Part shown: in pieces, positions 25,335 through 32,354 of the stretch
Position numbering within the stretch: position 1 is the stretch's first letter
Layout of the letters: each line of letters starts with the position of its first letter
NCBI GenBank assembly: GCA_964430565.1
Contig: CAYSFD010000008.1
Span: 1-57,243, forward strand
Reading direction: 5' to 3'
Source of the DNA: VBDM01 sp964430565
GTDB taxonomy: Bacteria; Pseudomonadota; Gammaproteobacteria; Burkholderiales; SG8-39
Length of the DNA: 57,243 nt
Translations under genes and position numbers: made by a program
Notes under the pieces: generated by a model
The model's database searches: none
What the model was told of the DNA's origin: nothing
Seen by the model: the letters and a program-made list of their open reading frames with translations, nothing else

Positions 25335-28129
25335 TGCTGCAGCGCCACTCCAGCCGTCGAAACCGGCTTGACCATGCTGTGCTGAATCAGCGCCTGGAGG
25401 GCGCCGCTTCCTACGACCGCATCGCCGGCTATTTTCGATCCAGCCTGTTCGAGGTGGCCGGGGAAGCCATTGCGAAAGTGGCTGGCCCGGTGCGCATCAT
25501 TTGTAATTCGGACCTTGATCCGCAAGACCTCATCACCGCTGCAGCCGCGCAAGCAGCGCTGCGCCGGTCTTGGTGTGCGGGCATGCCCGAAGACGCGCCA
25601 CCCAGTGCGATTCCGCGTTACCGCGCCCTCTACGAAGCCCTGACAAGCAAAAAGATGGTTGTGCGGGTGTTGCCCGATTCCGCGTTTGGCCTGATTCACG
25701 GCAAGGCCGGAGTGGTGCGGCGCGCGGACGGCTCAGCCACCGCTTTCCTCGGCAGCGTCAACGAAAGCGCCTCGGCCTGGAAGGTGAACTACGAGCTGCT
25801 GTGGGAAGACAACGACCCTGACACTATTGCGTGGGTGCAGGAGGAGTTCGACGCGCTCTGGAATGATGCTCGCGCGGTGGACCTTGCCTGCTGCCCGTTC
25901 ATTACGCAAGACGTGCAGCGCATCATCGCTCGCAAGGTCATTGAACCCGCAGACGTGAAGGCTATAGCCGACCCCACGGCCGCCGCCGCTTCGGCTGCGG
26001 TCGAAACTCCGGTCTATCGCCGCGAACAAGGGCTCTGGCCGCACCAGAAGTATTTCGCCCGCTTGGCTCTGGAACGGCACCGGCTTGGCGGTGCGCGCCT
26101 GGTGCTCGCCGATCAGGTCGGTTTGGGGAAAACCGTTCAGCTCGCGATGGCCGCGCTGCTCATGGCGCTAGACGATCCTGATGGCGGCCCGATATTGGTG
26201 CTCGCCCCCAAGCCGCTGCTGCAGCAATGGCAGGATGAATTGATGGAACTTCTCCTCCTGCCCTCGGCGCGGTGGAATGGCCGCGCCTGGGTGGACGAGA
26301 ACGATCTGGAATACCCGTCAGAGGGTGTGAAATCGCTCGGCAAATGTCCACGCCGGATCGGCCTGGTTTCGCAGGGCCTAGTGGTGCGAGGACTGTCGGA
26401 GGCGGTGAATCAACTATTAAGCCGGCGCTACACCTGCGTCATCGTGGATGAATCGCACCGCGCCCGCCGCAGTAAGGTGCCGAAGGTGGACGCCCGAGCC
26501 GATGAAATCAACGAGAAGGCGGAACCCAATAAGCTCATGGCGTTTCTATGGGAGATCGGACCAAGGACCAAGAGCATGCTGCTGGCAACAGCGACCCCGG
26601 TGCAACTTCATCCGGTCGAAGCCTGGGACCTCCTCAATATCCTTTCTCACGGAAACGACAGCGTGCTCGGCGGGTGGACGCAGACCAGCCCATGGTTTCA
26701 ACCCGCCCATTGCCTTGAAATCGCCACTGGCGACGCAGTAGTACCGACTGCTGATGTTCACGCTGGCTGGCAATACGTTCGCGACCCGTTGCCGTCTCGG
26801 TTTGAAGATCCGGCATTCGACCGTATCCGCCGAACCCTGGATGCCAGGGACACGAGCTGGCAATTTACTCCCGAGAGTATTGAGAAGCTGTCACCCGCGA
26901 TCCGCCGGGTACAACTCCAAAATGGGCTGTTGCCGATCTACGGTGAAAGCTTCAATCCCATGCTGCGGTGCATTGTGCGCCGCACTCGTGCCTACCTCGA
27001 AGCGACGATCAATCCGGCCACCGGAGGGTATTTCCTTCCGAAGGTGGCGGTTAAGCTGTTTGGCGAGGAAGACGAAGGCGCACTTGTACTCGGTGGCTAC
27101 CTGCGCGAAGCCTATCAGGAGGCCGAAGCGTTTTCCTTGCTCCTGCAGCAACGAGTGAAAGGTGCGGGATTTTTCAAGACCCTTTTATTGCGACGCCTCG
27201 GCAGTTCGATGGAAGCCGGACGCCGCACCGTGAGTAAGCTCCTTGGTGAAGAGCCCGACACGCCGACCGATGAAGATGAGGATGACACTGAGGAAGAGAC
27301 GCCGCCCCAGGTCGGAAGACCAGCACAGGGCGCCAGCGATTTCAAGAACTTCACCGACGCGGAGCGAGCATCGCTGGAGCGCTGCCTCAAGCTGCTTCGA
27401 GAAGGCGGGAATAACGATCCAAAGCTGGACGCGCTGATTGGCTATCTTCGTGGCACCTACCCGGGCGTTACCCGTCGCTGGCTTGACCTGGGCTGCATTT
27501 TGTTCTCGCAGTATTACGATACCGTTCGCTGGATCGGCGATGAAATGGCGAAGCGTGCAGAGTTCGCAGGCATGGACATTGGCCTCTACGCTGGCAGCAA
27601 CCGCTCCGGATTGTGGCGTGATGGCAAGTTCCAGCGTTGCGACCGGAATGTTCTGAAAGACCGTGTCCGCGCCGGCGACCTCAAGCTATTGCTCGGGACC
27701 GACGCCGCCTCGGAGGGCCTCAACCTTCAGCGCCTTGGGACACTCATCAATATCGACTTGCCCTGGAACCCGACGCGACTGGAACAACGCAAAGGTCGCA
27801 TTCAGCGCATTGGCCAAGCGCGCAGCGAAATCTGGATTGCAAATCTCCGATACCGCGACTCGGTCGAAGACCGCGTCCACCAGGTGCTGGCCGACCGTCT
27901 CGAAGCGATACACGAACTTTTCGGCCAGATCCCCGACACGCTGGAAGATGTGTGGGTGCAAGTAGCGCTCAATGACGAGCAGGCCGCCAATCAGCTCATC
28001 GACCGGACGACTGCAACGCGGAATCCGTTCGACGCGAAATATAGCAAGGTGGAAGACGCCGACTGGGAAACATGCGCTTCGGTCTTGAACAGTTTCAGCA
28101 TGAAGGAGTTGCTGTCGCAGGGGTGGTGA
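25334..28129 (+). CDS. PLD-domain and SNF2-family helicase, anti-phage
   Basis: 931 residues. The N-terminal phospholipase D-like domain has IHGKAGVV near residue 120 (His-x-Lys) and FLGSVNESASAW near 137. A SNF2 ATPase follows: DQVGLGKT near 258-265, VDESHRARR near 370 and ATATPVQLHP near 415. The C-terminal helicase domain has GTDAASEGLNLQ near 788 and QRKGRIQRIGQ near 818. An acidic linker (TDEDEDDTEEE) near 640 separates modules. A translocating motor fused to a possible nuclease suggests the effector that attacks unmodified DNA, comparable to the DrmC plus DrmD pair of DISARM in one chain. Only one HxK is evident, so nuclease activity is uncertain. Confidence 0.88.
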   Translation: MLQRHSSRRNRLDHAVLNQRLEGAASYDRIAGYFRSSLFEVAGEAIAKVAGPVRIICNSDLDPQDLITAAAAQAALRRSWCAGMPEDAPPSAIPRYRALYEALTSKKMVVRVLPDSAFGLIHGKAGVVRRADGSATAFLGSVNESASAWKVNYELLWEDNDPDTIAWVQEEFDALWNDARAVDLACCPFITQDVQRIIARKVIEPADVKAIADPTAAAASAAVETPVYRREQGLWPHQKYFARLALERHRLGGARLVLADQVGLGKTVQLAMAALLMALDDPDGGPILVLAPKPLLQQWQDELMELLLLPSARWNGRAWVDENDLEYPSEGVKSLGKCPRRIGLVSQGLVVRGLSEAVNQLLSRRYTCVIVDESHRARRSKVPKVDARADEINEKAEPNKLMAFLWEIGPRTKSMLLATATPVQLHPVEAWDLLNILSHGNDSVLGGWTQTSPWFQPAHCLEIATGDAVVPTADVHAGWQYVRDPLPSRFEDPAFDRIRRTLDARDTSWQFTPESIEKLSPAIRRVQLQNGLLPIYGESFNPMLRCIVRRTRAYLEATINPATGGYFLPKVAVKLFGEEDEGALVLGGYLREAYQEAEAFSLLLQQRVKGAGFFKTLLLRRLGSSMEAGRRTVSKLLGEEPDTPTDEDEDDTEEETPPQVGRPAQGASDFKNFTDAERASLERCLKLLREGGNNDPKLDALIGYLRGTYPGVTRRWLDLGCILFSQYYDTVRWIGDEMAKRAEFAGMDIGLYAGSNRSGLWRDGKFQRCDRNVLKDRVRAGDLKLLLGTDAASEGLNLQRLGTLINIDLPWNPTRLEQRKGRIQRIGQARSEIWIANLRYRDSVEDRVHQVLADRLEAIHELFGQIPDTLEDVWVQVALNDEQAANQLIDRTTATRNPFDAKYSKVEDADWETCASVLNSFSMKELLSQGW

Positions 28130-28232
28130 GGGATTGCCGCTAAAGCATTTGACCGCTCCGTCACGCCGCTTGCGATAAACCCCGCAACCGCCGCGCCGTC
28201 GCTACGCCTGCGCGGATTCGACCGCCGCCAGC

Positions 28233-28430
28233 GCGCATAAGGCCGCGCCCTGGCTCGGTGCCTTCGTTTGGCGCTGTCCCTGCTAATCCGCCGCCCCTTC
28301 GCCACTGCGGGCTTCATGCTGCGCATCAAGCCCTTGCGGCTCGCAGGCGGCTACCGCGTCGCGTGTGCCACCGCGCCAGAGCGCAAAAGGCCGCGCACTG
28401 GCTTTGTCGCACTGGCAAACGCTGTCCCGG
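28233..28430 (+). repeat. degenerate direct repeat, two 50-bp copies
   Basis: 28233-28282 and 28381-28430 are similar along their length: both begin GCGCA, share AAGGCCGCGC, then CTGGCT, and end with CGCTGTCCC. By eye roughly two thirds of bases match, and the copies start 148 bp apart. Confidence 0.4.
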
Positions 28431-28583
28431 CATCGGCGGCTTCTGCTCTGTCCAGGCGTGAGCGCGTGCTGCCCGCCGCCTGTGCCGTCGGCCATAAAGC
28501 CGGCCCACGGCTCCGTCGGCTACGCCAGTGAACACCAGTCAGGGGCGCTTGCGCGCCCAGGGTACGAACGCTGGTCTGGGGTA

Positions 28584-28600
28584 AATCGGCTGCGCCGATT
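28584..28600. other. strong 7-bp hairpin next to the attC-like site
   Basis: AATCGGC at 28584 pairs perfectly with GCCGATT at 28594 around a three-base loop. There is no T-run after it, so it is not a typical terminator. It ends two bases before the attC-like site. Confidence 0.5.
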
Positions 28601-28602
28601 CA

Positions 28603-28717
28603 ACATAACGCGGGGTTGTGCAAAGTACGGGCAGTCGCCAACCAAGTTGGCTTGGTGCCCGCACCGCTACGGCCTGCGGCCTTCGCGCCCTGCGGGTTCG
28701 CACAACCAGCGTTATGT
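28603..28717 (+). repeat. integron attC-like recombination site
   Basis: ACATAACGC at 28603 is the exact reverse complement of GCGTTATGT at 28709, and the inner box GGTTGTGC at 28614 of GCACAACC at 28700. The spacers between outer and inner boxes are two bases on the left and one on the right, giving the extra unpaired base typical of attC. The outer boxes match AAC...GTT core sites of the GTTATGC type with a last-base change. Total length of 115 bp and an internally paired centre fit attC. No integron integrase is present in the window. Confidence 0.6.
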
Positions 28718-28963
28718 CTTGCGCCCCAGCCCAGCTACCGCAACGTCCGCTTCGCGCACGTTGCTCAACAGCCTGATCAGCGCACTCGCGCTGGCGCGCC
28801 AGTGCGTTCGTCTAGTCAGGCGCTGCGCGCAGGGTGGAGTGTGGCCCCCCGCCCACCCGGCGCGTCACTGCGCGCGGGGCTTCAGCCGCTTCGCGTCTTG
28901 CGCTCCCCGTGCTCGTGCCCCGCCACCCGTCCGCCCCCAAGGGGGCTCCCCGAAATAGGTGTG

Positions 28964-28994
28964 TGCCGCGTCACGCGCGCGCGCGCGACGCGAT
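28964..28994. repeat. alternating CG run inside a palindrome
   Basis: An unbroken alternating C/G tract (about 28973-28988) is flanked by CGCGTC and GACGCG, so the whole segment can fold into one hairpin or adopt left-handed DNA. No biological role can be assigned. Confidence 0.5.
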
Positions 28995-29138
28995 GTCATC
29001 GTTGCGCCGGACGCTGTGGGATCGCCTTGAACGCCGCGCTGTGATTGTGTTTGCAGCCCTCATTTCGCGCTCTCAGAATGCGAGTTGCACGGTGCTTCCA
29101 CCCTCTGGAGCACCGCATCATTCAAGGAGAACCGCAAC

Positions 29139-29693
29139 ATGAACAAGACCGACACCATCGACCACATCGCGCTGTCCGCCGATCTTTCCAAGGAGGCCGC
29201 AGGGCGCGTTATGGACGCCTTCGAGGCGCGGCTGAAGGCGCACATCAGCGAAGGCAAGCGCGTCGTTTTCCGGGGCTTTGGCAGCTTCTCGCGTGGCTTG
29301 CCGGCGCAGAAGACCGGGCGCAATCCGCGCACCGGAAAGCCGATCACCTACACCGCCTATCACAAACCAAAAAGCCTGCCAGCCGTCGGCGAGACCACGC
29401 TGCGCAATGAAATCGCCGCCGATGCGCAAGTCAGTCTGGATGAAGCCGGCCGCGCGCTCGCCGCGTTGCGCGCGGCGATCACCACCAGCATGAGAAAGGG
29501 CGGCATCGCCACCTTCTACGGCTTTGGCCGCTTCTACGTTGGCAAACGATCCGCGCGCAACGGCCGCAATCCCCGCACTGGGGCGAGCGTCCTGATCCGC
29601 GCCGCCAGGGTGCCGCGTTTCCGCGCCTCGAAGACCGGCAACGCCGGCGGCAAGTTCAGCGCGGGGGAGAGGTTGAAGGCGGCGGTGAACTGA
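29139..29693 (+). CDS. tandem HU/IHF-domain DNA-binding protein
   Basis: 184 residues made of two HU-like units. Unit one (about 1-95) shows VMDAFEARLKAHISEGKRVVFRGFGSF and GRNPRTGKPI; unit two (about 98-175) shows LAALRAAITTSMRKGG, YGFGRFYVGKRSARNGRNPRTG. The GRNPRTG signature, part of the DNA-bending arm, is intact in both. HU normally works as a dimer of separate chains, so this could be a single-chain dimer. AAGGAGA upstream supports the start at 29139. It lies at the island's right side and may help recombination, packing or silencing of the element. Confidence 0.85.
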   Translation: MNKTDTIDHIALSADLSKEAAGRVMDAFEARLKAHISEGKRVVFRGFGSFSRGLPAQKTGRNPRTGKPITYTAYHKPKSLPAVGETTLRNEIAADAQVSLDEAGRALAALRAAITTSMRKGGIATFYGFGRFYVGKRSARNGRNPRTGASVLIRAARVPRFRASKTGNAGGKFSAGERLKAAVN

Positions 29694-29711
29694 CGCGCTT
29701 CGTCCCGAAGC

Positions 29712-30350
29712 TCACCAGCCCGCCGGCTTGTGGATCGTCGTCCCCGGGATGGGGTTGGGGAGCTGGCTCGATTGCAGCATCCAGGTGCGGATGGGTTTTA
29801 CGAAGTCCGCGTGCGCCCGCAGTTGACGTGAGGTCTTGCGCAACGGCGCGCCCGGAGTGACCAGTCCGATCAGCTTGAGATTCTGCGCCTTCACCATGCG
29901 CAGGGATTCGGCCAGGTCGGAGTCGTTCGACACGATTACGGCGCAGTCGTAGGCGTTCTGCCATGCGTCGTTGAGGACATGCAGGGCCAGGTTCACGTCA
30001 GACCCTTTCTCTTCGTTCTTCCATACAGCAACGCTAGGCGGCGGCGGATTGGCGTGCTCCATGGAAATCCGGTGGCGCAGGAAGTGCCCGTAGTACAGAT
30101 CGACCAGAGGGCAATGGGCTTGAAGGGCGCGTAGATAGGCGTCTTGCCGGTCTTGCACGGTAGGATCGCTGGTTGAAGGCTGAACGCGGGCGGTGAAATA
30201 CTTGATCTTTACCAGCGTGTTCTGCGGTCCCAGCAATTTTTGGAAAAGCGCCACGGGGTCGAGCCACTTCCATGGCGTGCCCCGGACCTCGCCGTAGTAG
30301 AAATTGAAGCCGTCAACGTAGACGATGGTACGGTAGGGGCCTTTCGCCAT
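29712..30350 (-). CDS. NYN-domain (LabA/DUF88-like) RNase
   Basis: 212 residues. VYVDGFNFYYG near the N-terminus, GSDVNLALHVLNDAW in the middle and AVIVSNDSDLAESLRMV supply the acidic residues of the PIN-like NYN nuclease fold, which cuts RNA using metal ions. Such genes are common on mobile elements, where the biological role is usually unknown. The start at 30350 is used because GGGGAG lies nine bases upstream; an ATG nine bases earlier is too close to it. The gene converges on the tandem HU gene, 18 bp apart, and has its own promoter and a hairpin in the leader. Confidence 0.85.
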   Translation of the reverse strand: MAKGPYRTIVYVDGFNFYYGEVRGTPWKWLDPVALFQKLLGPQNTLVKIKYFTARVQPSTSDPTVQDRQDAYLRALQAHCPLVDLYYGHFLRHRISMEHANPPPPSVAVWKNEEKGSDVNLALHVLNDAWQNAYDCAVIVSNDSDLAESLRMVKAQNLKLIGLVTPGAPLRKTSRQLRAHADFVKPIRTWMLQSSQLPNPIPGTTIHKPAGW

Positions 30351-30365
30351 GTCATTCATCTCCCC

Positions 30366-30392
30366 AAAAAGCAAGGGCCTCCGAAGAGGCCC
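30366..30392 (-). terminator. terminator-type hairpin in the NYN gene leader
   Basis: On the minus strand a perfect 7-bp stem (GGGCCTC/GAGGCCC) closes a TTCG loop, which in RNA is the very stable UUCG tetraloop, and is followed by TTGCTTTTT. It lies between the predicted promoter at 30432-30461 and the start codon at 30350, so it would stop or attenuate transcription of the NYN gene. Confidence 0.65.
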
Positions 30393-30431
30393 CGCGCCCG
30401 GCAGCAGAACCACCGGGGAAGTAGTGCGTGC

Positions 30432-30461
30432 ATCATAGCAAACAATGCCGGCGAAGGCCAA
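30432..30461 (-). promoter_or_regulatory. predicted promoter of the NYN gene
   Basis: Minus strand: TTGGCC at 30456-30461 (4/6 match), an 18-base spacer and TATGAT at 30432-30437 (5/6), with TGC just before it as an extended -10. Transcription would start near 30425, giving a leader of about 75 bases. Confidence 0.5.
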
Positions 30462-30507
30462 GGGCTTCCGGGGGCATCAGGCCGCTGATCGCCTGGTGTT
30501 TGCGACC

Positions 30508-30531
30508 TGCGAAACGCATTGCGAAACGTTT
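30508..30531 (+). repeat. right attachment-type repeat (attR candidate)
   Basis: TGCGAAACG at 30508 and TGCGAAACGTTT at 30520 repeat the arrangement at 6758-6781 with identical 12-base spacing. Downstream sequence (30532-30721) has no island-type gene and leads into the host tctC gene. Confidence 0.65.
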
Positions 30532-30563
30532 ACTGAAATGGACGAAATTGCCATTCTGTACAA

Positions 30564-30584
30564 ACCCCGCTGCATCATCGGGGT
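30564..30584 (-). terminator. weak terminator candidate after tctC
   Basis: ACCCCG and CGGGGT form a 6-bp stem with a nine-base loop, followed on the minus strand by TTTG. It lies about 140 bases beyond the tctC stop, on the host side of the right repeat. Confidence 0.3.
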
Positions 30585-30721
30585 GTGCGCCGCGAAGGAA
30601 TCGGCGGGAGCGGGCGCTTCGGGTTTCATCGCCCCTATTCTAGTGTCGTGAACCGGAAATTACTTGAGGCTGACCCTTCGATGTACAACGTGCGGCAGCT
30701 CCGTCGCGAGCAGAACGAAAC

Positions 30722-31705
30722 TTACTCGACCTTCGCGCCGGAGTCTTTCACGACCTTGGCCCATTTGGCGACTTCCTTGTGGAGGAAATCGCCGAACTGC
30801 TGCGCTGAGCCGCCGACCGGTTCCACGCCCGCCTTCTGGAACCGATCGCGGGCTTCCGGCGTGACGAGGAAGCGCTGGATCTCGCCGTTCAGCTTCTCGA
30901 TGATGTCGCGCGGCGCGCCGGCCGTGGCGACTACGCCGAACCATGCGGTGATCTCGTAGCCGGGCACGCCCGATTCCGAAACCGTTGGCAGCTCGGGCGC
31001 GAACGAGGAGCGCGCGGATGTCGTGACGGCAAGCGCGCGCAGCTTGCCCGCGCGCACGTGGGGCAGGGCATTGGGCGCGTTGTCGAAGAACGCCTGGATT
31101 TGCCCGGCGATCAGATCGGTCATGGCCGGTGAGCTGCCCTTGTAGGGGATGTGGACGATATCGGTGCCGGTCATCGACTTGAACATCTCCATCGACAGGT
31201 GATTCGAGGAGCCGCTGCCCGATGAGGCATACGCGAGCTGGCCGGGCTTGGTTCGCGCGAGCTTGATGAAGTCCTGCACGGACTGCACAGGCAGCGACGG
31301 ATGCACGACCAGCACGTTCGGCGTCGCACCCGCCTGAATGACCGGCATGAAGTCGCGCGTGATGTCGAGCTTCGCTTGCGGGCGCAGGCTCTGGAGCACC
31401 GAGAAGGGCAGCGCGACGACGAGCAGCGTGTAGCCGTCGGGCGCGGACTTCGCCGCGAACTCGGTGCCGACCAGCGAACCGGCGCCCGGCTTGTTCTCGA
31501 CCACGCCCGGCTGGCCCCACGCCTCCTGGAACCGCTGTCCCAGCATCCGCCCGAGCGAATCGTTGAACGCACCGGGCGGAAACGGCACGACGATGCGGAT
31601 CGGTTTTGCCGGGTAGCTTGCGGCGCCCTGCGCGAAGGCGGCGCCACAGCCCATCGCCGCGGCGCCGGTGAGGACCAAGCTGGCGAACTGCCCGATTCGA
31701 TTCAT
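30722..31705 (-). CDS. Bug/TctC-family periplasmic solute-binding protein
   Basis: 327 residues. A signal peptide (LVLTGAAAMGCGAAFAQ) is followed by YPAKPIRIVVPFPPGAFNDSLGR and VVENKPGAGSLVGTEFAAKSAPDGYTLL, the hallmark of the Bug family that delivers carboxylates or related organic acids to TctAB-type transporters. The usual Gly-Gly in PFPPGG is GA here. No tctA or tctB gene is adjacent; such orphan binding proteins are frequent in Burkholderiales. The natural ligand cannot be read from sequence. It is the first host gene right of the island. Confidence 0.85.
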   Translation of the reverse strand: MNRIGQFASLVLTGAAAMGCGAAFAQGAASYPAKPIRIVVPFPPGAFNDSLGRMLGQRFQEAWGQPGVVENKPGAGSLVGTEFAAKSAPDGYTLLVVALPFSVLQSLRPQAKLDITRDFMPVIQAGATPNVLVVHPSLPVQSVQDFIKLARTKPGQLAYASSGSGSSNHLSMEMFKSMTGTDIVHIPYKGSSPAMTDLIAGQIQAFFDNAPNALPHVRAGKLRALAVTTSARSSFAPELPTVSESGVPGYEITAWFGVVATAGAPRDIIEKLNGEIQRFLVTPEARDRFQKAGVEPVGGSAQQFGDFLHKEVAKWAKVVKDSGAKVE

Positions 31706-31754
31706 GATGTCGTTCCTCCTATCATGTGGTTCGTGCCACGTGCGTTCAACCCCG

Positions 31755-32354
31755 CTAAAGTGGACTCAGGCCGGAAAGGTAATCGGCGAGGATGTCGAGC
31801 TCGCGCTCGCTCAAGGCCTGTACCGCAGCGGCCATGTTGCCGTCCCAGTCGGGGCGGGTCTTGGCCTTGAAGCCGCGCAACTGGGTCTTCAGATACGCGA
31901 ACTGCTGGCCCGCCAGCCCCGGAATGTGCTGAAGGCCCAGGAGCGCGGGGCCGTGGCACTGCACGCAATGATGCTGCTGGGCGAGACGCGCGCCCACTTC
32001 CGCGTTCTCCCGGGAGGTCTTGTGCGTGGGGGCCGCCGGCTTCTGCCGGGAGAAATATGCCGCCAGCTCGTTCATGTCGGCGTTCGAGAGACTGGAGGCC
32101 ATCGGCGACATCAGCAGATTCTTGCGGATGCCCTCGCGAAACATGTAGAGCGACGTCGAGATGAACTGCGCCGGCTGCCCGGCGATGGACGGCATCGCCG
32201 GGTCGGTCGAGTTTCCGCCGAGGCCGTGACAGGCGACGCAGGCTTGCGCTTTCCGCGGGACTTCTTCGGCGAGCGCCGCGCGGGCAAGAAAAAAAAAAGA
32301 AAACGCGGCGGCAAAGAGCACCGCCGCGCTTCTGTTACTGCGACTGCAAATCAC
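31755..32354 (-). CDS. dihaem cytochrome c, c4-like
   Basis: 199 residues with a signal peptide and two CxxCH haem sites: CVACHGLGG near residue 38 and CVQCHGPALLG near 130, each followed by a PSIAGQPAQFI/PGLAGQQFAYL segment typical of cytochrome c4 halves. Met residues in MSPMASSLS and MAAAVQALS are likely sixth ligands. It should carry electrons in the periplasm. The GTG start overlaps the stop of the dehydrogenase gene (TAGTG), so this cytochrome is probably the electron acceptor of that enzyme. A run of ten A/T pairs lies inside the signal-peptide codons. Confidence 0.88.
   Translation of the reverse strand: MICSRSNRSAAVLFAAAFSFFFLARAALAEEVPRKAQACVACHGLGGNSTDPAMPSIAGQPAQFISTSLYMFREGIRKNLLMSPMASSLSNADMNELAAYFSRQKPAAPTHKTSRENAEVGARLAQQHHCVQCHGPALLGLQHIPGLAGQQFAYLKTQLRGFKAKTRPDWDGNMAAAVQALSERELDILADYLSGLSPL

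Larger units (their letters stand above)
28130..29138. other. gene-poor GC-rich kilobase at the right side of the island
   Basis: No convincing protein gene is found in this 1-kb stretch: open frames overlap in several phases, are rich in Arg, Ala and Pro, and lack ribosome sites. It holds an attC-like site, a strong hairpin at 28584-28600, a pair of degraded 50-bp repeats, a C5/G5 hairpin near 28933 and an alternating CG run near 28973-28988. It probably derives from integron cassette or other recombinational debris. Confidence 0.6.
6758..30531 (+). mobile_element. integrated genomic island with defence cargo, about 23.8 kb
   Basis: The island begins with a tyrosine integrase at 6757 and ends at a matching repeat at 30508-30531. 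Both ends carry the same 24-bp arrangement: TGCGAAACG, three variable bases, then TGCGAAACGTTT, in the same orientation. The interior has an AlpA-like regulator, a split primase, several unknown mobile-element proteins and defence genes. It lacks recognisable conjugation, capsid or terminase genes. The flanks (mutS and tctC) are ordinary host genes on one strand, consistent with insertion into an intergenic gap. The boundaries are inferred from the repeats and gene content. Confidence 0.8.

Noticed and set aside
28365..29044. Open frames of 197 and 142 residues in the gene-poor kilobase
   Set aside because: They overlap each other in different frames, are rich in Arg/Pro/Ala, lack ribosome sites, and run through the attC-like site.
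28130..29138. CRISPR array in the repeat-containing kilobase
   Set aside because: Only two degenerate copies of one repeat are present, with no regular spacers and no cas genes in the window.
30445..30651. 68-residue open frame across the right repeat
   Set aside because: No ribosome site or family pattern, and it spans the element boundary and the upstream region of the NYN gene.
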